A stretch of 56,463 nt of DNA from Hyphomicrobiaceae bacterium (GCA_947472885.1 CANJBX010000021.1:1-56463); one strand, 5' to 3'. Shown: positions 22,249 to 31,867, counted from the stretch's first letter. Notes: generated by a model not told the origin, from the letters alone. A program made the numbers and translations.

Positions 22249-23025
22249 ATGAGTTACATGAGTTCGGAAGTTGACGCGCACATTATCCTGGCGACGGAGG
22301 ACCTCACCAAGGAATTTTCCGGCTTTGTCGCGGTCAATGGCGTCAATCTGCAAGTCGCGCGCGGCACCATCCATGCGCTGATCGGCCCGAACGGCGCGGG
22401 CAAGACGACGTTCTTCAATCTGCTGACAAAGTTTCTCAATCCGACCCGCGGCAAGATCCTGTTCAAGGGCCGCGATATTACGGCGCTGTCACCTGCGGAC
22501 GTGGCGCGACTTGGCGTGGTGCGGTCGTTCCAGATTTCGGCGGTGTTCCCGCATCTCAGCGTGCTGGAGAATGTCCGCATCGCCTTGCAGCGCCAGCGCG
22601 GCGGCTCGTTCGACTTCTGGCGTTCCAAGAAAGTGCTCGACGGCCTCAATGAGCGCGCGCTGACATTGATCGACGACGTGGGATTGTCGTCATTCGTTCA
22701 TGAAATGGCGGTCGAACTGCCCTATGGCCGCAAGCGCGCGCTGGAGATCGCAACGACCCTTGCGCTCGATCCGGAAATGCTGCTGCTGGATGAGCCGACC
22801 GCCGGCATGGGGCACGAGGACATCGATCGCATTGCCGCACTCATCAAGACCGTTTCCGCAAACCGGACCGTGCTGATGGTCGAGCATAACCTCAGCGTCG
22901 TGTCGCATCTTTCCGACCGCATTACCGTGCTGACACGCGGGCGCGTGCTGGCGGAAGGCGATTACGCCACCGTATCGACCAACCCGGAGGTGCGCGAAGC
23001 CTACATGGGGACCGGGCATGCTTGA
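22249..23025 (+). CDS. ABC transporter ATP-binding protein (LivG-type)
   Basis: First ATPase of a branched-chain amino acid-type importer, about 258 residues. Walker A GPNGAGKTTFF, Q-loop VRSFQISAVFPHLS and Walker B LLLDEPTAGMG are clear. The signature region reads VELPYGRKRALEIA, a variant of LSGGQ normal for LivG-type proteins. Two starts nine bases apart (22249 and 22258) are possible; a longer frame from 22153 overlaps the dioxygenase gene and lacks support. The stop overlaps the next gene. Confidence 0.92.
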   Translation: MSYMSSEVDAHIILATEDLTKEFSGFVAVNGVNLQVARGTIHALIGPNGAGKTTFFNLLTKFLNPTRGKILFKGRDITALSPADVARLGVVRSFQISAVFPHLSVLENVRIALQRQRGGSFDFWRSKKVLDGLNERALTLIDDVGLSSFVHEMAVELPYGRKRALEIATTLALDPEMLLLDEPTAGMGHEDIDRIAALIKTVSANRTVLMVEHNLSVVSHLSDRITVLTRGRVLAEGDYATVSTNPEVREAYMGTGHA

Positions 23026-23755
23026 TCCCCAATCCGTGACCCATGCAGCCCGCGCGCCGCTCCTCTCCGTCAACAACCTGCAGGCGTGGTACGGCGAGTC
23101 GCACATTCTGCATGGCGTCGATTTCGACGTGATGCCCGGCGAGGTCGTGACCCTGCTCGGCCGCAACGGCGCCGGCAAGTCCACCACCATGAAATCCGTG
23201 ATGGGCCTCGTTGCTAGACGCACCGGCTCGGTCATGATGGAAGGTCAGGAGTTGATCTCGCTGCCCGCCCGCAAGATCGCCCGTGCGGGTATCGCGTTCT
23301 GTCCCGAAGAGCGCGGCATCTTCGCCTCGCTCGATGTCGAGGAAAACCTGATGCTGCCGCCGCAGATCAGGCCGGGCGGCCTGTCGCGCGAGGCGATCTT
23401 CGAGTTGTTCCCGAACCTGAAAGAGCGCCTCGGCTCCAGTCAGGGGACCAAACTTTCCGGCGGCGAACAACAGATGCTCGCCATCGGCCGCATCCTGCGT
23501 ACCGGGTCGCGGCTGTTGCTGCTCGACGAGCCGACGGAAGGGCTGGCACCGGTCATCATCCAGCAGATCGGCAAGACCATCCGCGCGCTCAAGGAGCAGA
23601 AGTTCACGATCCTGCTAGTCGAGCAGAACTTCCGCTTCGCCTCAACGGTCGCGGATCGGTACTACGTGATGGAACACGGCAAGATCATCGATAAATTCGC
23701 CAATTCAGAACTCGACGCCAACGTCGGGAAGCTGCACGATTATCTCGGAGTCTGA
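23018..23755 (+). CDS. ABC transporter ATP-binding protein (LivF-type)
   Basis: Second ATPase of the importer, 245 residues. It has Walker A GRNGAGKSTTM, signature KLSGGEQQMLAIGR, Walker B LLLLDEPTEGLAP and the switch His in LLVEQNFRFA. It overlaps the preceding ATPase gene by 8 bases, indicating translational coupling, and the binding-protein gene follows. Confidence 0.94.
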   Translation: MLDPQSVTHAARAPLLSVNNLQAWYGESHILHGVDFDVMPGEVVTLLGRNGAGKSTTMKSVMGLVARRTGSVMMEGQELISLPARKIARAGIAFCPEERGIFASLDVEENLMLPPQIRPGGLSREAIFELFPNLKERLGSSQGTKLSGGEQQMLAIGRILRTGSRLLLLDEPTEGLAPVIIQQIGKTIRALKEQKFTILLVEQNFRFASTVADRYYVMEHGKIIDKFANSELDANVGKLHDYLGV

Positions 23756-23796
23756 AACGTAACGTCCCAATGAAAAGCAACCAAGGAGGAATGCAA

Positions 23797-25008
23797 ATGA
23801 AACGAATGATAAGCATGACGGCGCTGACGATTGCGCTTGCAGCCGGTACTGCGCACGCGCAGCAGCAGGTCACAGTGAAGATCGGCGTCATGAGCGACAT
23901 GTCGAGCCTGTACGCCGACATCGGCGGTCCCGGCTCGGTCGCCGCCGCCAAGATGGCGATTGCCGACTACACCAAGGATCGTCCGAACGTGAAGGTCGAG
24001 ATGATCTCCGGCGATCACCAGAACAAGCCCGACGTCGGCTCCAACCTCGCCAACCAGTGGTTCGATGTCGATAAGGTCGATATGATCATCGACATCCCGA
24101 ACTCCGGCGTCGCACTCGCCGTCAGTCAGGTTGCGTCCCAGAAGAACAAGCTGTTCATCGTTTCCGGCGCCGCCTCCTCCGACCTCAGCGGCTCGAAGTG
24201 CAACGCCAACACGATCCACTGGACCTACGACACCTGGATGCTCGCCAACGGCACCGGCAAGGCAATGGTGAAAACCGGCGGCGATACATGGTTCTTCCTG
24301 ACCGCCGACTACGCCTTCGGCCACGCACTTGAGCGCGATACCGACGCGGTGGTCGTCAAGAACGGTGGCAAGGTACTCGGCAAGGTTCGCCATCCCCTTA
24401 ATACCAACGACTTCTCCTCGTTCCTGCTGCAGGCGCAAGCATCGAAGGCGAAGGTCGTCGGCCTCGCCAACGCCGGCGGCGACACCATCAACTCGATCAA
24501 GCAGGCGGCCGAATTCGGCATCGTGAAGGGTGGCCAGAGCCTCGCCGGCCTGCTCGTGTTCGCGAGCGACGTTGCCGCGCTCGGACTGCCGACCGCTCAG
24601 GGCCTTGCCCTGACGGAAACCTGGTACTGGGACGTCAACGACGCCAACCGCGCCTGGACCAAGCGCTGGCAGGTGGAACGTCCCGGCAAATTCCCGACCA
24701 TGATCCACGCCGGCGTCTATGCCGGCATCACGCACTACCTCAAGGCCCGTGAGAGCATGGGCGGTGCGCCGGACGGCAAGGCCATCACCGAAAAGATGAA
24801 GTCGATGCCGACCGACGACATCCTGTTCGGCAAGGGCGAAATCCGCGCCGACGGCCGCAAGATCCACGACGCCTATCTGTTCGAGGTCAAGAAGCCGGAA
24901 GAGTCCAAGTATCCGGGCGACTTCTACAAGACCCGCGCCACCATCCCTGCGGCCGAAGCCTTCCGTCCGCTGGCCGAGGGCGGCTGCTCGCTCGTCAACA
25001 AGAGCTAG
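23797..25008 (+). CDS. ABC transporter substrate-binding protein (LivK-type)
   Basis: Periplasmic solute receptor of about 403 residues with a type I periplasmic-binding fold. A signal peptide (MKRMISMTALTIALAAG, cleavage after AHA) precedes VKIGVMSDMSSLYADIGGPG, the usual opening of this family. The AAGGAGGA Shine-Dalgarno at 23783-23790 favours the ATG at 23797 over earlier ATGs. The substrate could be an amino acid or an aromatic or carboxylic acid; homologues in this group often bind the latter. Confidence 0.92.
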   Translation: MKRMISMTALTIALAAGTAHAQQQVTVKIGVMSDMSSLYADIGGPGSVAAAKMAIADYTKDRPNVKVEMISGDHQNKPDVGSNLANQWFDVDKVDMIIDIPNSGVALAVSQVASQKNKLFIVSGAASSDLSGSKCNANTIHWTYDTWMLANGTGKAMVKTGGDTWFFLTADYAFGHALERDTDAVVVKNGGKVLGKVRHPLNTNDFSSFLLQAQASKAKVVGLANAGGDTINSIKQAAEFGIVKGGQSLAGLLVFASDVAALGLPTAQGLALTETWYWDVNDANRAWTKRWQVERPGKFPTMIHAGVYAGITHYLKARESMGGAPDGKAITEKMKSMPTDDILFGKGEIRADGRKIHDAYLFEVKKPEESKYPGDFYKTRATIPAAEAFRPLAEGGCSLVNKS

Positions 25009-25025
25009 CGAAATACACGCAATTG

Positions 25026-25050
25026 GAGGTCGGGCGCAAAGCCCGCCCTC
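25026..25050 (+). terminator. Intercistronic hairpin after the binding-protein gene
   Basis: GAGG-T-CGGGC, loop GCAAA, GCCCG-C-CCTC forms a stable stem 17 bases after the stop codon. There is no long T run. It probably stabilises the binding-protein message and lowers expression of the downstream permeases, as is common when a receptor must exceed its permease. Confidence 0.6.
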
Positions 25051-25072
25051 ATCTCTTTGGTGTTGGTGTCGG

Positions 25073-25107
25073 TTTCCCAGGATAGTTTCCCAGGGCATCT
25101 TTCCAGG
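25073..25107 (+). repeat. Three short direct repeats before the LivH-type gene
   Basis: TTTCCCAGG occurs at 25073 and 25086, and TTTCCAGG at 25100, with spacings of 13 and 14 bases. They end 8 bases before the GTG start. Their regular spacing suggests local duplication or a binding site. Confidence 0.5.
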
Positions 25108-25115
25108 ACATTCTC

Positions 25116-26003
25116 GTGTTTGAAATCTTCGGCATTCCCTCACAGGCACTGTTCGGACAGCTGTTGATCGGCCTGATCAACGGCTCGTTCTATGCGCTGC
25201 TGAGTCTCGGCCTTGCCGTGATCTTCGGCATGCTCAACATCATCAATTTCTCGCACGGCGCCCAATACATGATGGGCGGCTTCGCAGCCTTCATCCTGTT
25301 GCAGCAGACCGGGCTTGGCTACTGGCCGGCCCTCATCATCGTTCCGATCCTGGTCGGCATCACCGGCATGATCATCGAGCGCACCATGCTGCAATGGCTC
25401 TACAAGCTCGACCACCTCTACGGCCTGCTGCTGACCTTCGGCCTCGCGCTCATCATCGAAGGCGTCGCGCGCAACTTCTACGGCTCCGCCGGCCTGCCCT
25501 ATCGCGTTCCTGACTCGCTCACCGGCGGACAAAATCTCGGCTTTATGTTCCTGCCGAACTACCGCGCCTGGGTGATCGTCGCCTCGCTCACCGTCTGCAT
25601 CAGCACCTGGTTCGTGATCGAACGCACGCGGCTTGGCGCATACCTGCGCGCCGCCACCGAAAACCCGGCGCTGGTCGGCGCATTCGGTATCAACGTGCCG
25701 CGCATGATCACGCTCACCTACGGTTTCGGCGTCGCGCTCGCCGCCTTCGCGGGCGTGATGGCCGCACCGATCTATAACGTATCGCCGCAGATGGGCGCGG
25801 AACTCATCATCGTCGTGTTCGCCGTCGTCGTAATCGGCGGCATGGGTTCGATCCTCGGCGCCATTCTCACCGGCTTCGGCCTCGGCGTCATCGAGGGGCT
25901 GACCAAGGTGTTCTTCCCGGAAGCCTCCAACACGGTGATCTTCGTCATCATGGTGATCGTGCTGCTGGTGCGTCCTGCCGGCCTGTTCGGACGGAGGGCA
26001 TAA
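25116..26003 (+). CDS. Branched-chain amino acid-type ABC transporter permease (LivH-type)
   Basis: Inner-membrane permease of 295 residues with about eight helices. The opening QLLIGLINGSFYALLSLGLA and the ATP-binding-subunit contact AATENPALVGAFGINV are diagnostic of LivH. The start is GTG. Its stop codon shares one base with the start of the next permease gene (TAATG). Confidence 0.94.
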   Translation: MFEIFGIPSQALFGQLLIGLINGSFYALLSLGLAVIFGMLNIINFSHGAQYMMGGFAAFILLQQTGLGYWPALIIVPILVGITGMIIERTMLQWLYKLDHLYGLLLTFGLALIIEGVARNFYGSAGLPYRVPDSLTGGQNLGFMFLPNYRAWVIVASLTVCISTWFVIERTRLGAYLRAATENPALVGAFGINVPRMITLTYGFGVALAAFAGVMAAPIYNVSPQMGAELIIVVFAVVVIGGMGSILGAILTGFGLGVIEGLTKVFFPEASNTVIFVIMVIVLLVRPAGLFGRRA

Positions 26004-26959
26004 TGGAAACGCCGCGCGCCACCGCCAACACGCCAAGCAAAACCGGCGAACGCATCGCCTTCGCCGTCATGGTCGCGGCCCTCATCGCCGCACCGTTCTT
26101 CGCCTATCCGCTGTTTCTGATGCAGGCGCTGTGCTTTGCGCTGTTCGCCTGTGCTTTCAATCTGCTGATCGGCTACGGCGGCCTGCTGTCGTTCGGCCAC
26201 GCGCTTTACTTCGGCTGGGCGAGCTATCTCGCCGCGCATTCCGCGAAGGTCTGGGGCTTCACGCCCGAGCTTGCGATCCTCACGGGCGCCGCCACCGCCG
26301 CCGTGTTCGGCCTCGTCACCGGCGCACTGGCGATCCGGCGGCAGGGTATCTACTTCGCGATGATTACGCTCGCACTGGCGCAGATGATGTTCTTCTTCGC
26401 GCTGCAGATGAAATTCACCGGCGGCGAAGACGGTATCCAGGCGGTGCCGCGCGGCAAGCTGTTCGGCCTCTTCGACCTGACCAGCCACATGGCGATGTAT
26501 CCGGTGGTCGCCGTATTCTTCCTCGCCGGCTTTCTCATCATCCATCGCGTCATCAACTCGCCGTTCGGCGAGGTGCTGAAGGCGATCCGCGAGAACGAAC
26601 CCCGCGCCATTTCACTCGGCTACAAGACCGAGCGTTACAAGCTCGTCGCCTTCGTGCTGTCGGCAACGCTGGCCGGGATGGCCGGCGCGACCAAGGCCAT
26701 CGTATTCCAGATTGCTTCGCTGACCGATGTTTACTGGACCATGTCCGGCGAGGTCATCCTGATGACGCTGGTCGGCGGACTGGGCACGCTGTTCGGCCCG
26801 GTGGTCGGCGCGATCACGATTATCGCGATGCAGACCTATCTCAATGCATTCGAACAATGGGTGACGGTCATCCAGGGGACGATTTTCGTCGCCTGCGTCC
26901 TGTTGTTCAGGCGCGGTATCGTCGGCGAACTGGCGCGCGCGCTCAAGATCAAGCTGTAG
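26003..26959 (+). CDS. Branched-chain amino acid-type ABC transporter permease (LivM-type)
   Basis: Second permease of the importer, 318 residues with about nine to ten helices. NLLIGYGGLLSFGHALYFG is the LivM signature, and IRENEPRAISLGYKTERYK is the loop that contacts the ATPase. It ends the transporter operon. The GT2 gene converges from the other side with only 8 bases between the stops. Confidence 0.94.
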   Translation: METPRATANTPSKTGERIAFAVMVAALIAAPFFAYPLFLMQALCFALFACAFNLLIGYGGLLSFGHALYFGWASYLAAHSAKVWGFTPELAILTGAATAAVFGLVTGALAIRRQGIYFAMITLALAQMMFFFALQMKFTGGEDGIQAVPRGKLFGLFDLTSHMAMYPVVAVFFLAGFLIIHRVINSPFGEVLKAIRENEPRAISLGYKTERYKLVAFVLSATLAGMAGATKAIVFQIASLTDVYWTMSGEVILMTLVGGLGTLFGPVVGAITIIAMQTYLNAFEQWVTVIQGTIFVACVLLFRRGIVGELARALKIKL

Positions 26960-26967
26960 AGTTGGAG

Positions 26968-27804
26968 CTAAGCCGTCTGCAACGCCTTCGCGGCGTCCTG
27001 CGAGATCGTGTCTGGCAACCTGCGCTTCACGGGCACAATCAGCAACGCCAGCGTCCGGGCGATGCCGATCCACGCATGGTGATTGAACGGCTTGAAATAC
27101 CTGAGCTGGATACGCAAGCGATCGACAAGCTGACGCTTGCGGTTGTTCGCCGACATGCCGCCCGATGAAATGCGGTAGTCGATCAGGTATTCCGGGATGT
27201 TCGTCACATCGTAGTGCGACGCGATGCGGCGGATCAGTTCGTAATCCTCCGCGGCGTAGTATGTCAGCGAATACAGCCCGAGTTTGCGGAACACCTCGGC
27301 GCGCACCATCCAGGTCGGGTGCGACACATACATCTTCACGAACAGGCTGTTGCGAATGATCTGCGGATCGCACGGCAGCGCGACAAGACTGACGAAATCG
27401 CCGTTCTCGGCGATCACGCGTTCCCAGCCGCCGACGACGGCGATGTTGGGATTGTTTTCGAGATACGAAACTTGCTTGGACAGGCGGCCGGCATGCGAGA
27501 CATCGTCGGCGTCCATGATCGCGACGTAGTCGTGGCCGTTTTCGAGAATACGCTCGAGGCCGGCGTTGCGCGCATGCGCGGGGCCGCCGTTCTTTTCCAG
27601 CCGGATGATTTCGATGCGCTCGGGATCGTGCCTGCCGATCACGTCAGCGACAGGAACCCGGCTGCAATCGTCAACGATGTAGATGCGGCAGGGATACGGA
27701 TCGTCGAGCAGGCTGGCGACAGCCTGCTTAAGCGTATTCTCCGCGTTGTAGGCGGCCATCAAGACGGCGACGGGCTGCGGCATCCTTTTTGGATACCATT
27801 CCAT
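26968..27804 (-). CDS. Glycosyltransferase family 2 protein
   Basis: Inverting GT-A glycosyltransferase of 278 residues. VAVLMAAYNAENTLKQAVAS is the nucleotide-sugar binding start, VAIMDADDVSHAGRL carries the metal-binding DxD-type motif, and YYAAEDYELIRRI the catalytic-base ED motif. It probably adds a sugar to a surface polysaccharide. ATG at 27804 is used here; the ATG seven codons later (MPQPVAVLM) is also possible. No other glycan gene is adjacent. Confidence 0.88.
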   Translation of the reverse strand: MEWYPKRMPQPVAVLMAAYNAENTLKQAVASLLDDPYPCRIYIVDDCSRVPVADVIGRHDPERIEIIRLEKNGGPAHARNAGLERILENGHDYVAIMDADDVSHAGRLSKQVSYLENNPNIAVVGGWERVIAENGDFVSLVALPCDPQIIRNSLFVKMYVSHPTWMVRAEVFRKLGLYSLTYYAAEDYELIRRIASHYDVTNIPEYLIDYRISSGGMSANNRKRQLVDRLRIQLRYFKPFNHHAWIGIARTLALLIVPVKRRLPDTISQDAAKALQTA

Positions 27805-27843
27805 GCGTAACGATGGGTTAAAACGGCCGCGAAAATCGCGGCC

Positions 27844-28287
27844 TTAGGGCTTCAAATAAACATAACCCTGCGACTGCAATTCCGCGATCCGCACCACGCC
27901 GCCCTGCTCGACCGCGACAAAGCCCGGCAGCAGGTCTTTCACCGTCACGCCCTGGGCCTTCAGAGTATTGCCGCAGGCGGCAAGTTCCAGCGATTTTGAA
28001 AAGCCCGCGAGTTTTCCCTTCACATCAGGATTGGCCGACGCGGCATGAAACGATTTCAGCGCAGGACCATGCACGACGAGCGCGATCGAAACCTTGCCGG
28101 GTCCGCCGACGCCGTCAAAATGGTTTTGAATATTGCCGAGGACGAAATTCACCTTGTCGAGATCGCACAGGTGATAGACGACTTTCGACTTGTCCGGCAT
28201 CGAAGGCGCGGCCTGCGCCGCGGTCTTCACCGCGAACAACCCACCCAGAGCGGCGGCCGTGCCGGCCAGCAAACTGCGTCGCTGCAT
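27844..28287 (-). CDS. DsrE family protein with Tat-type signal
   Basis: A 147-residue exported protein. MQRRSLLAGTAAALGG is a twin-arginine-type signal, with cleavage after AQA. The core VVYHLCDLDKVNFVLGNIQNH and ALVVHGPALKSF fits the DsrE/DsrF-like fold, and a conserved Cys lies in LELAACGNTLKAQGV. Cytosolic relatives carry sulfur; periplasmic ones are poorly understood. A gene for another exported protein lies 24 bases upstream on the same strand, so both may be co-transcribed. Confidence 0.85.
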   Translation of the reverse strand: MQRRSLLAGTAAALGGLFAVKTAAQAAPSMPDKSKVVYHLCDLDKVNFVLGNIQNHFDGVGGPGKVSIALVVHGPALKSFHAASANPDVKGKLAGFSKSLELAACGNTLKAQGVTVKDLLPGFVAVEQGGVVRIAELQSQGYVYLKP

Positions 28288-28311
28288 AAGCGCCTCCTTA
28301 AACCTCAGCGC

Positions 28312-28977
28312 CTAGCGCTTGTTCGCCACGCTGCGCATTGCCGCCAGCTCCTTGCGATCCTCGACCAGCGAGGCGCAATCTTCAAGCCTGATGCGGTCGA
28401 GCCGGAACACCTTGTCGTCGGCGCCGCCGACGAGCGACATCGACGCTTCCTCATCCGGTGCATTGTCGCGCCAGATGCGCACGCGCGCGACGTACAGCAT
28501 GGCGGATTTGTTGTCAGGCGTCATGCCGAATGAAATACCGCCGCCGTCGCAATCGACGGAGCAGTGAATGCGCGGCTGGCCTTTGGTGCCTTCGCCGATG
28601 CTGGCGTGGCTGCATCCACCGCTGGAATCGAACGCGCCTTTCCGAGTGCGGTAGGCCAGACCCAGGCGGAATGAGAAGCTCTGAACCTTTGTCTCTTCGT
28701 CGGGTTCCGACGTCACCAGCAGCTTCATCGCGCTGACCTTCTGCTTCGGATGCGCGGCAAGATGCGGCGCATCGTAGACGCGGGTGAAGCAGGCATAGGT
28801 CTTGTCCTTGCCCGGCACGGCGGCTAACACGCGCTGCGTGAAGGCCGCGTCCTGCGCCGGATCGAGCTTGCCGTCTTCTTCCTGCGCACTCGCGGCGCGC
28901 AACAGCACCACGAAGCCGGCAACCAGCGCGACAACCGCAATCGCGGAACGAAAGACGCTGCTCGTTGAAGAGATCAT
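28312..28977 (-). CDS. Hypothetical secreted protein
   Basis: I do not recognise the family. The 221-residue product starts MISSTSSVFRSAIAVVALVA, a signal peptide with cleavage after ASA, so it is periplasmic or surface exposed. Cysteines at YACFTRV, GGCSHAS, HCSVDCDGGG and EDCASL suggest disulfides. The ATG is preceded by TTTGGAGG. An upstream in-frame start would add 12 residues that spoil the signal peptide. Confidence 0.7.
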   Translation of the reverse strand: MISSTSSVFRSAIAVVALVAGFVVLLRAASAQEEDGKLDPAQDAAFTQRVLAAVPGKDKTYACFTRVYDAPHLAAHPKQKVSAMKLLVTSEPDEETKVQSFSFRLGLAYRTRKGAFDSSGGCSHASIGEGTKGQPRIHCSVDCDGGGISFGMTPDNKSAMLYVARVRIWRDNAPDEEASMSLVGGADDKVFRLDRIRLEDCASLVEDRKELAAMRSVANKR

Positions 28978-29097
28978 GGCCGCCTCCAAAGGAACGCGAA
29001 CACGCGCTCCCAAGGCTCATTCATCGCAGCTACGGAGGGGTCGGTCTGTGACAGGAGTCACTCCCGCACAGCCCCTATAACCTGCTGAAGATATGGA

Positions 29098-30366
29098 CTA
29101 TTCCGCCGCCGAGCGACCGGAACCCGTACCAAACCGTCGCTCGATATAATCGATGACCAGCGCCTTGAAATCGGCGGCAACCGTTGGCCCGCGAAGCGTC
29201 ACGGATTTCTTGCCGTCGATGAACACCGGCGCGGCCGGCGTCTCGCCGGTGCCGGGCAATGAAATGCCGATGTCGGCATGCTTGCTCTCGCCCGGCCCGT
29301 TGACGATGCAACCCATCACCGCGACGTTGAGCCCTTCGACGCCGGGATAGCGCGTCTTCCAGCCCAGCATTTCGTCACGGATGAAACTCTGGATGTCGCG
29401 CGCAAGTTCCTGGAACGTCGTCGAGGTCGTGCGCCCGCAGCCGGGGCACGCGGCGACCAGCGGCACGAACACCCGGAAGCCCATGGTTTGCAGCAATTCC
29501 TGCGCGACCTTCACTTCGAGCGTGCGGTCACCGTTCGGCTCCGGCGTCAGCGAGACGCGCACGGTGTCGCCGATGCCCCGCTGCAAGAGGATGCCCATGG
29601 CAGCGGACGACGCGACGATACCCTTCGATCCCATGCCTGCCTCAGTAAGGCCAAGATGCAGCGCGTAGTCGGAGCGTTTCGCCAGTTCGAGATAAACGGC
29701 AATCAGGTCCTGCACCGCCGACACTTTCGCCGACAGGATGATGCGGTTGCGCGGCAGGCCGATTTCCTCGGCGCGCGCGGCAGAGAGCAGCGCCGACTGC
29801 ACCATCGCCTCGCGCGTCACCGCGCGCATGTCCTGCGGCTTTGCGGACTTCGCGTTCTCGTCCATCAGGTGCGTCAGCAATTCCTGGTCGAGCGAGCCCC
29901 AGTTGGCGCCGATGCGCACCGGCTTGTTGTGCTTGATCGCCATTTCGACGATGGCGGAAAACTGAATGTCGCGCTTGGCCCGGAAGCCGACGTTGCCCGG
30001 ATTGATGCGGTATTTGTCGAGCGCCTGCGCGCAATCGGGATTCTCGGCGAGCAGCGTGTGGCCGATGTAATGAAAATCGCCGACAATCGGCACGTTGATG
30101 TCGCGCCTGAGCAGTTGCTCCTTGATACGCGGCACGGCCTTCGCGGCTTCGTCGCGGTCAACCGTAATACGCACCAGTTCGGAGCCGGCCTGCGCCAGCG
30201 CCGCGACCTGCGCGACCGTGCCAGCTATATCCGCCGTGTCAGTGTTGGTCATGGACTGCACGACAATCGGCGCGCCGCCGCCGACCGTCACGCCGCCAAC
30301 ATCGACGGCAACGGTTTTGTGGCGCTGCAGCGGTGCTGCGGTGCTGGCCAGCGAAATATCGTCCAT
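29098..30366 (-). CDS. ispG: 4-hydroxy-3-methylbut-2-enyl diphosphate synthase (IspG/GcpE)
   Basis: Iron-sulfur enzyme of the MEP isoprenoid pathway that converts MEcPP to HMBPP in the cytosol. The 422-residue product has the N-terminal TIM barrel ([24 protein letters not shown]) and the C-terminal cluster domain, with Cys in [11 protein letters not shown] and [10 protein letters not shown]. These residues bind the [4Fe-4S] cluster. Length and motifs match bacterial IspG. Confidence 0.97.
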   Translation of the reverse strand: MDDISLASTAAPLQRHKTVAVDVGGVTVGGGAPIVVQSMTNTDTADIAGTVAQVAALAQAGSELVRITVDRDEAAKAVPRIKEQLLRRDINVPIVGDFHYIGHTLLAENPDCAQALDKYRINPGNVGFRAKRDIQFSAIVEMAIKHNKPVRIGANWGSLDQELLTHLMDENAKSAKPQDMRAVTREAMVQSALLSAARAEEIGLPRNRIILSAKVSAVQDLIAVYLELAKRSDYALHLGLTEAGMGSKGIVASSAAMGILLQRGIGDTVRVSLTPEPNGDRTLEVKVAQELLQTMGFRVFVPLVAACPGCGRTTSTTFQELARDIQSFIRDEMLGWKTRYPGVEGLNVAVMGCIVNGPGESKHADIGISLPGTGETPAAPVFIDGKKSVTLRGPTVAADFKALVIDYIERRFGTGSGRSAAE

Positions 30367-30381
30367 GCGCCCTATGTAACC

Positions 30382-31290
30382 TCACGCACGCCGGTTGACC
30401 AGTATCAGCCCGGCAGCCACCAGCACGACGGCAATCCCGAACGCCAGCGTAAATGGTTCGTTCAGCAGCAGAAAACCGGCGGCCAGGCCAAACAGCGGGG
30501 TCAGCACCGTGAACGCCGAAACCCGCGTTGCCGAGAACCGCTGGATCAAAGTAAACCACACCGGAAATGTCAGGCCGACGACAAGGATCTGGAACACCAT
30601 CCACCCCGTCGCGACCGGGCCGGGCATGTGCGTCATGCGTTCGCCAAACGCAGCGCTGAGTGCGACCAGCATCGGCACCGAGACGACGAGCTGATAGATC
30701 AGCATTTTCTCCGGTGCGACCGTGACGAGCTTCGATGCCTTCATCACCAGCGTGGTCGCGCCCCAGATGGCCGCGCCCAGCAGGATCATCGCGTCGCCAA
30801 ACAGGACGCGCGCATCGACGTCCGGCTGCGGAATACCGATGGCAGCCGCCAGTCCGTAGAAGCACAGGACCATGCCGATCCACTGGATCGGCGCCAGCCG
30901 TTCGTTCGGCAGGAACCAGCGCGCGCCAAGCGCAACGAAGAACGGCGCCGTGTAAACGAACAGCGAGGCGCGGCTCGCGGTCGTGTAGAGCATGCCCGGA
31001 AAGATCAGCGCGAACTCAAGCCCGAACAGGACACCGGAGATCAGGCCCGGAACAAGCGTGCCGTCGCGCTCGAACAGCCTGACGCCGCGATACCAGGTCC
31101 ATGCCAGCACGATCAGCAGGCCGCCGGAGCAGCGGATCGTCACTTGCATCAGCGGCGGCACGTCGGGGAATGAGAACTTGATCGCGACCTGATTGAGGCC
31201 CCAGCACATGCACAAAAGAATAATCAGTGCGATAGGACCGGCGTCGAGCGAACGCGCCTGCGGAGCCGCCGCTTCCGATGAAACTGCCAT
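30382..31290 (-). CDS. DMT superfamily transporter (EamA family)
   Basis: Inner-membrane exporter of 302 residues with ten predicted helices in two EamA repeats (LIILLCMCWGLNQVAIKFSF and a second half starting near GAAIWGATTLVM). Family members export amino acids or metabolites. It ends 15 bases before the start of ispG and begins 9 bases after the zur-like gene, so zur-eamA-ispG may be transcribed together. Confidence 0.88.
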   Translation of the reverse strand: MAVSSEAAAPQARSLDAGPIALIILLCMCWGLNQVAIKFSFPDVPPLMQVTIRCSGGLLIVLAWTWYRGVRLFERDGTLVPGLISGVLFGLEFALIFPGMLYTTASRASLFVYTAPFFVALGARWFLPNERLAPIQWIGMVLCFYGLAAAIGIPQPDVDARVLFGDAMILLGAAIWGATTLVMKASKLVTVAPEKMLIYQLVVSVPMLVALSAAFGERMTHMPGPVATGWMVFQILVVGLTFPVWFTLIQRFSATRVSAFTVLTPLFGLAAGFLLLNEPFTLAFGIAVVLVAAGLILVNRRA

Positions 31291-31299
31291 GATCTGTCT

Positions 31300-31791
31300 T
31301 CAGCCCGACGCGCGCTGGCTGTTGCAATGCGCGCACAGGCCGGTGATTTCGACGACCGACATTTTCGGCGTGAAGCCAACACCTTGCGCGGCCAACGCCA
31401 GCGTGCGGCTGACTTCCGCAGCGGGGGCTTCGCCGACGGTGCCGCAAACCTCGCAGATCAGAAACGTGACCAGCGCACCTGAATCGTGATTGTGCCCGCA
31501 GGCCAGAAACGCATTGCGGCTGGCGATGCGATGGACGAGTCCGTTTGCCATCAGGAAATCCAGCGCGCGGTAGATCGTGATCGGCGCAGGGCGCGGACCG
31601 GAACCGGCGACGGCATCGATGATTTCATAGGCGCCGAGCGGCTTGTGGCTCCCTGCCAGCATTTCCAATACCTTACGGCGCATCGGCGTCAGCTTTTGCG
31701 CGCGCGACGTGCAGATCTTCTCCGCATGCGCGATCACGTCGGCGGCGCAATGCGCGTGATTATGGCCAGGCTCAAGGAAAACACTCGTCAT
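31300..31791 (-). CDS. zur: Fur family transcriptional regulator, Zur-like
   Basis: Metal-responsive repressor of 163 residues. A winged helix (LTPMRRKVLEMLAGSHKPLG, ITIYRALDFLMANGLVH) is followed by a dimerisation domain with two Cys pairs, CEVCG and CAHC, which hold the structural zinc. The His-rich N-terminus GHNHAHC and the short, His-containing FLACGHNHDSG suit a zinc sensor better than Fur or PerR. A near-perfect palindrome lies 77 bases upstream between this gene and bdhA. Zur is likely but not proven. Confidence 0.85.
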   Translation of the reverse strand: MTSVFLEPGHNHAHCAADVIAHAEKICTSRAQKLTPMRRKVLEMLAGSHKPLGAYEIIDAVAGSGPRPAPITIYRALDFLMANGLVHRIASRNAFLACGHNHDSGALVTFLICEVCGTVGEAPAAEVSRTLALAAQGVGFTPKMSVVEITGLCAHCNSQRASG

Positions 31792-31867
31792 TCTGCTTTT
31801 TTAACCCCGGACTGGGGAGTTTCAAAGGCGCGTGAATGGCTTATCCGCATGATGGACGGGCCTAGCA

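Noticed and set aside
29278-31173. 631-codon open frame antisense to ispG and the EamA gene
   Set aside because: Crosses two well-supported genes on the other strand and reads as an Arg/His/Gln-rich shadow.
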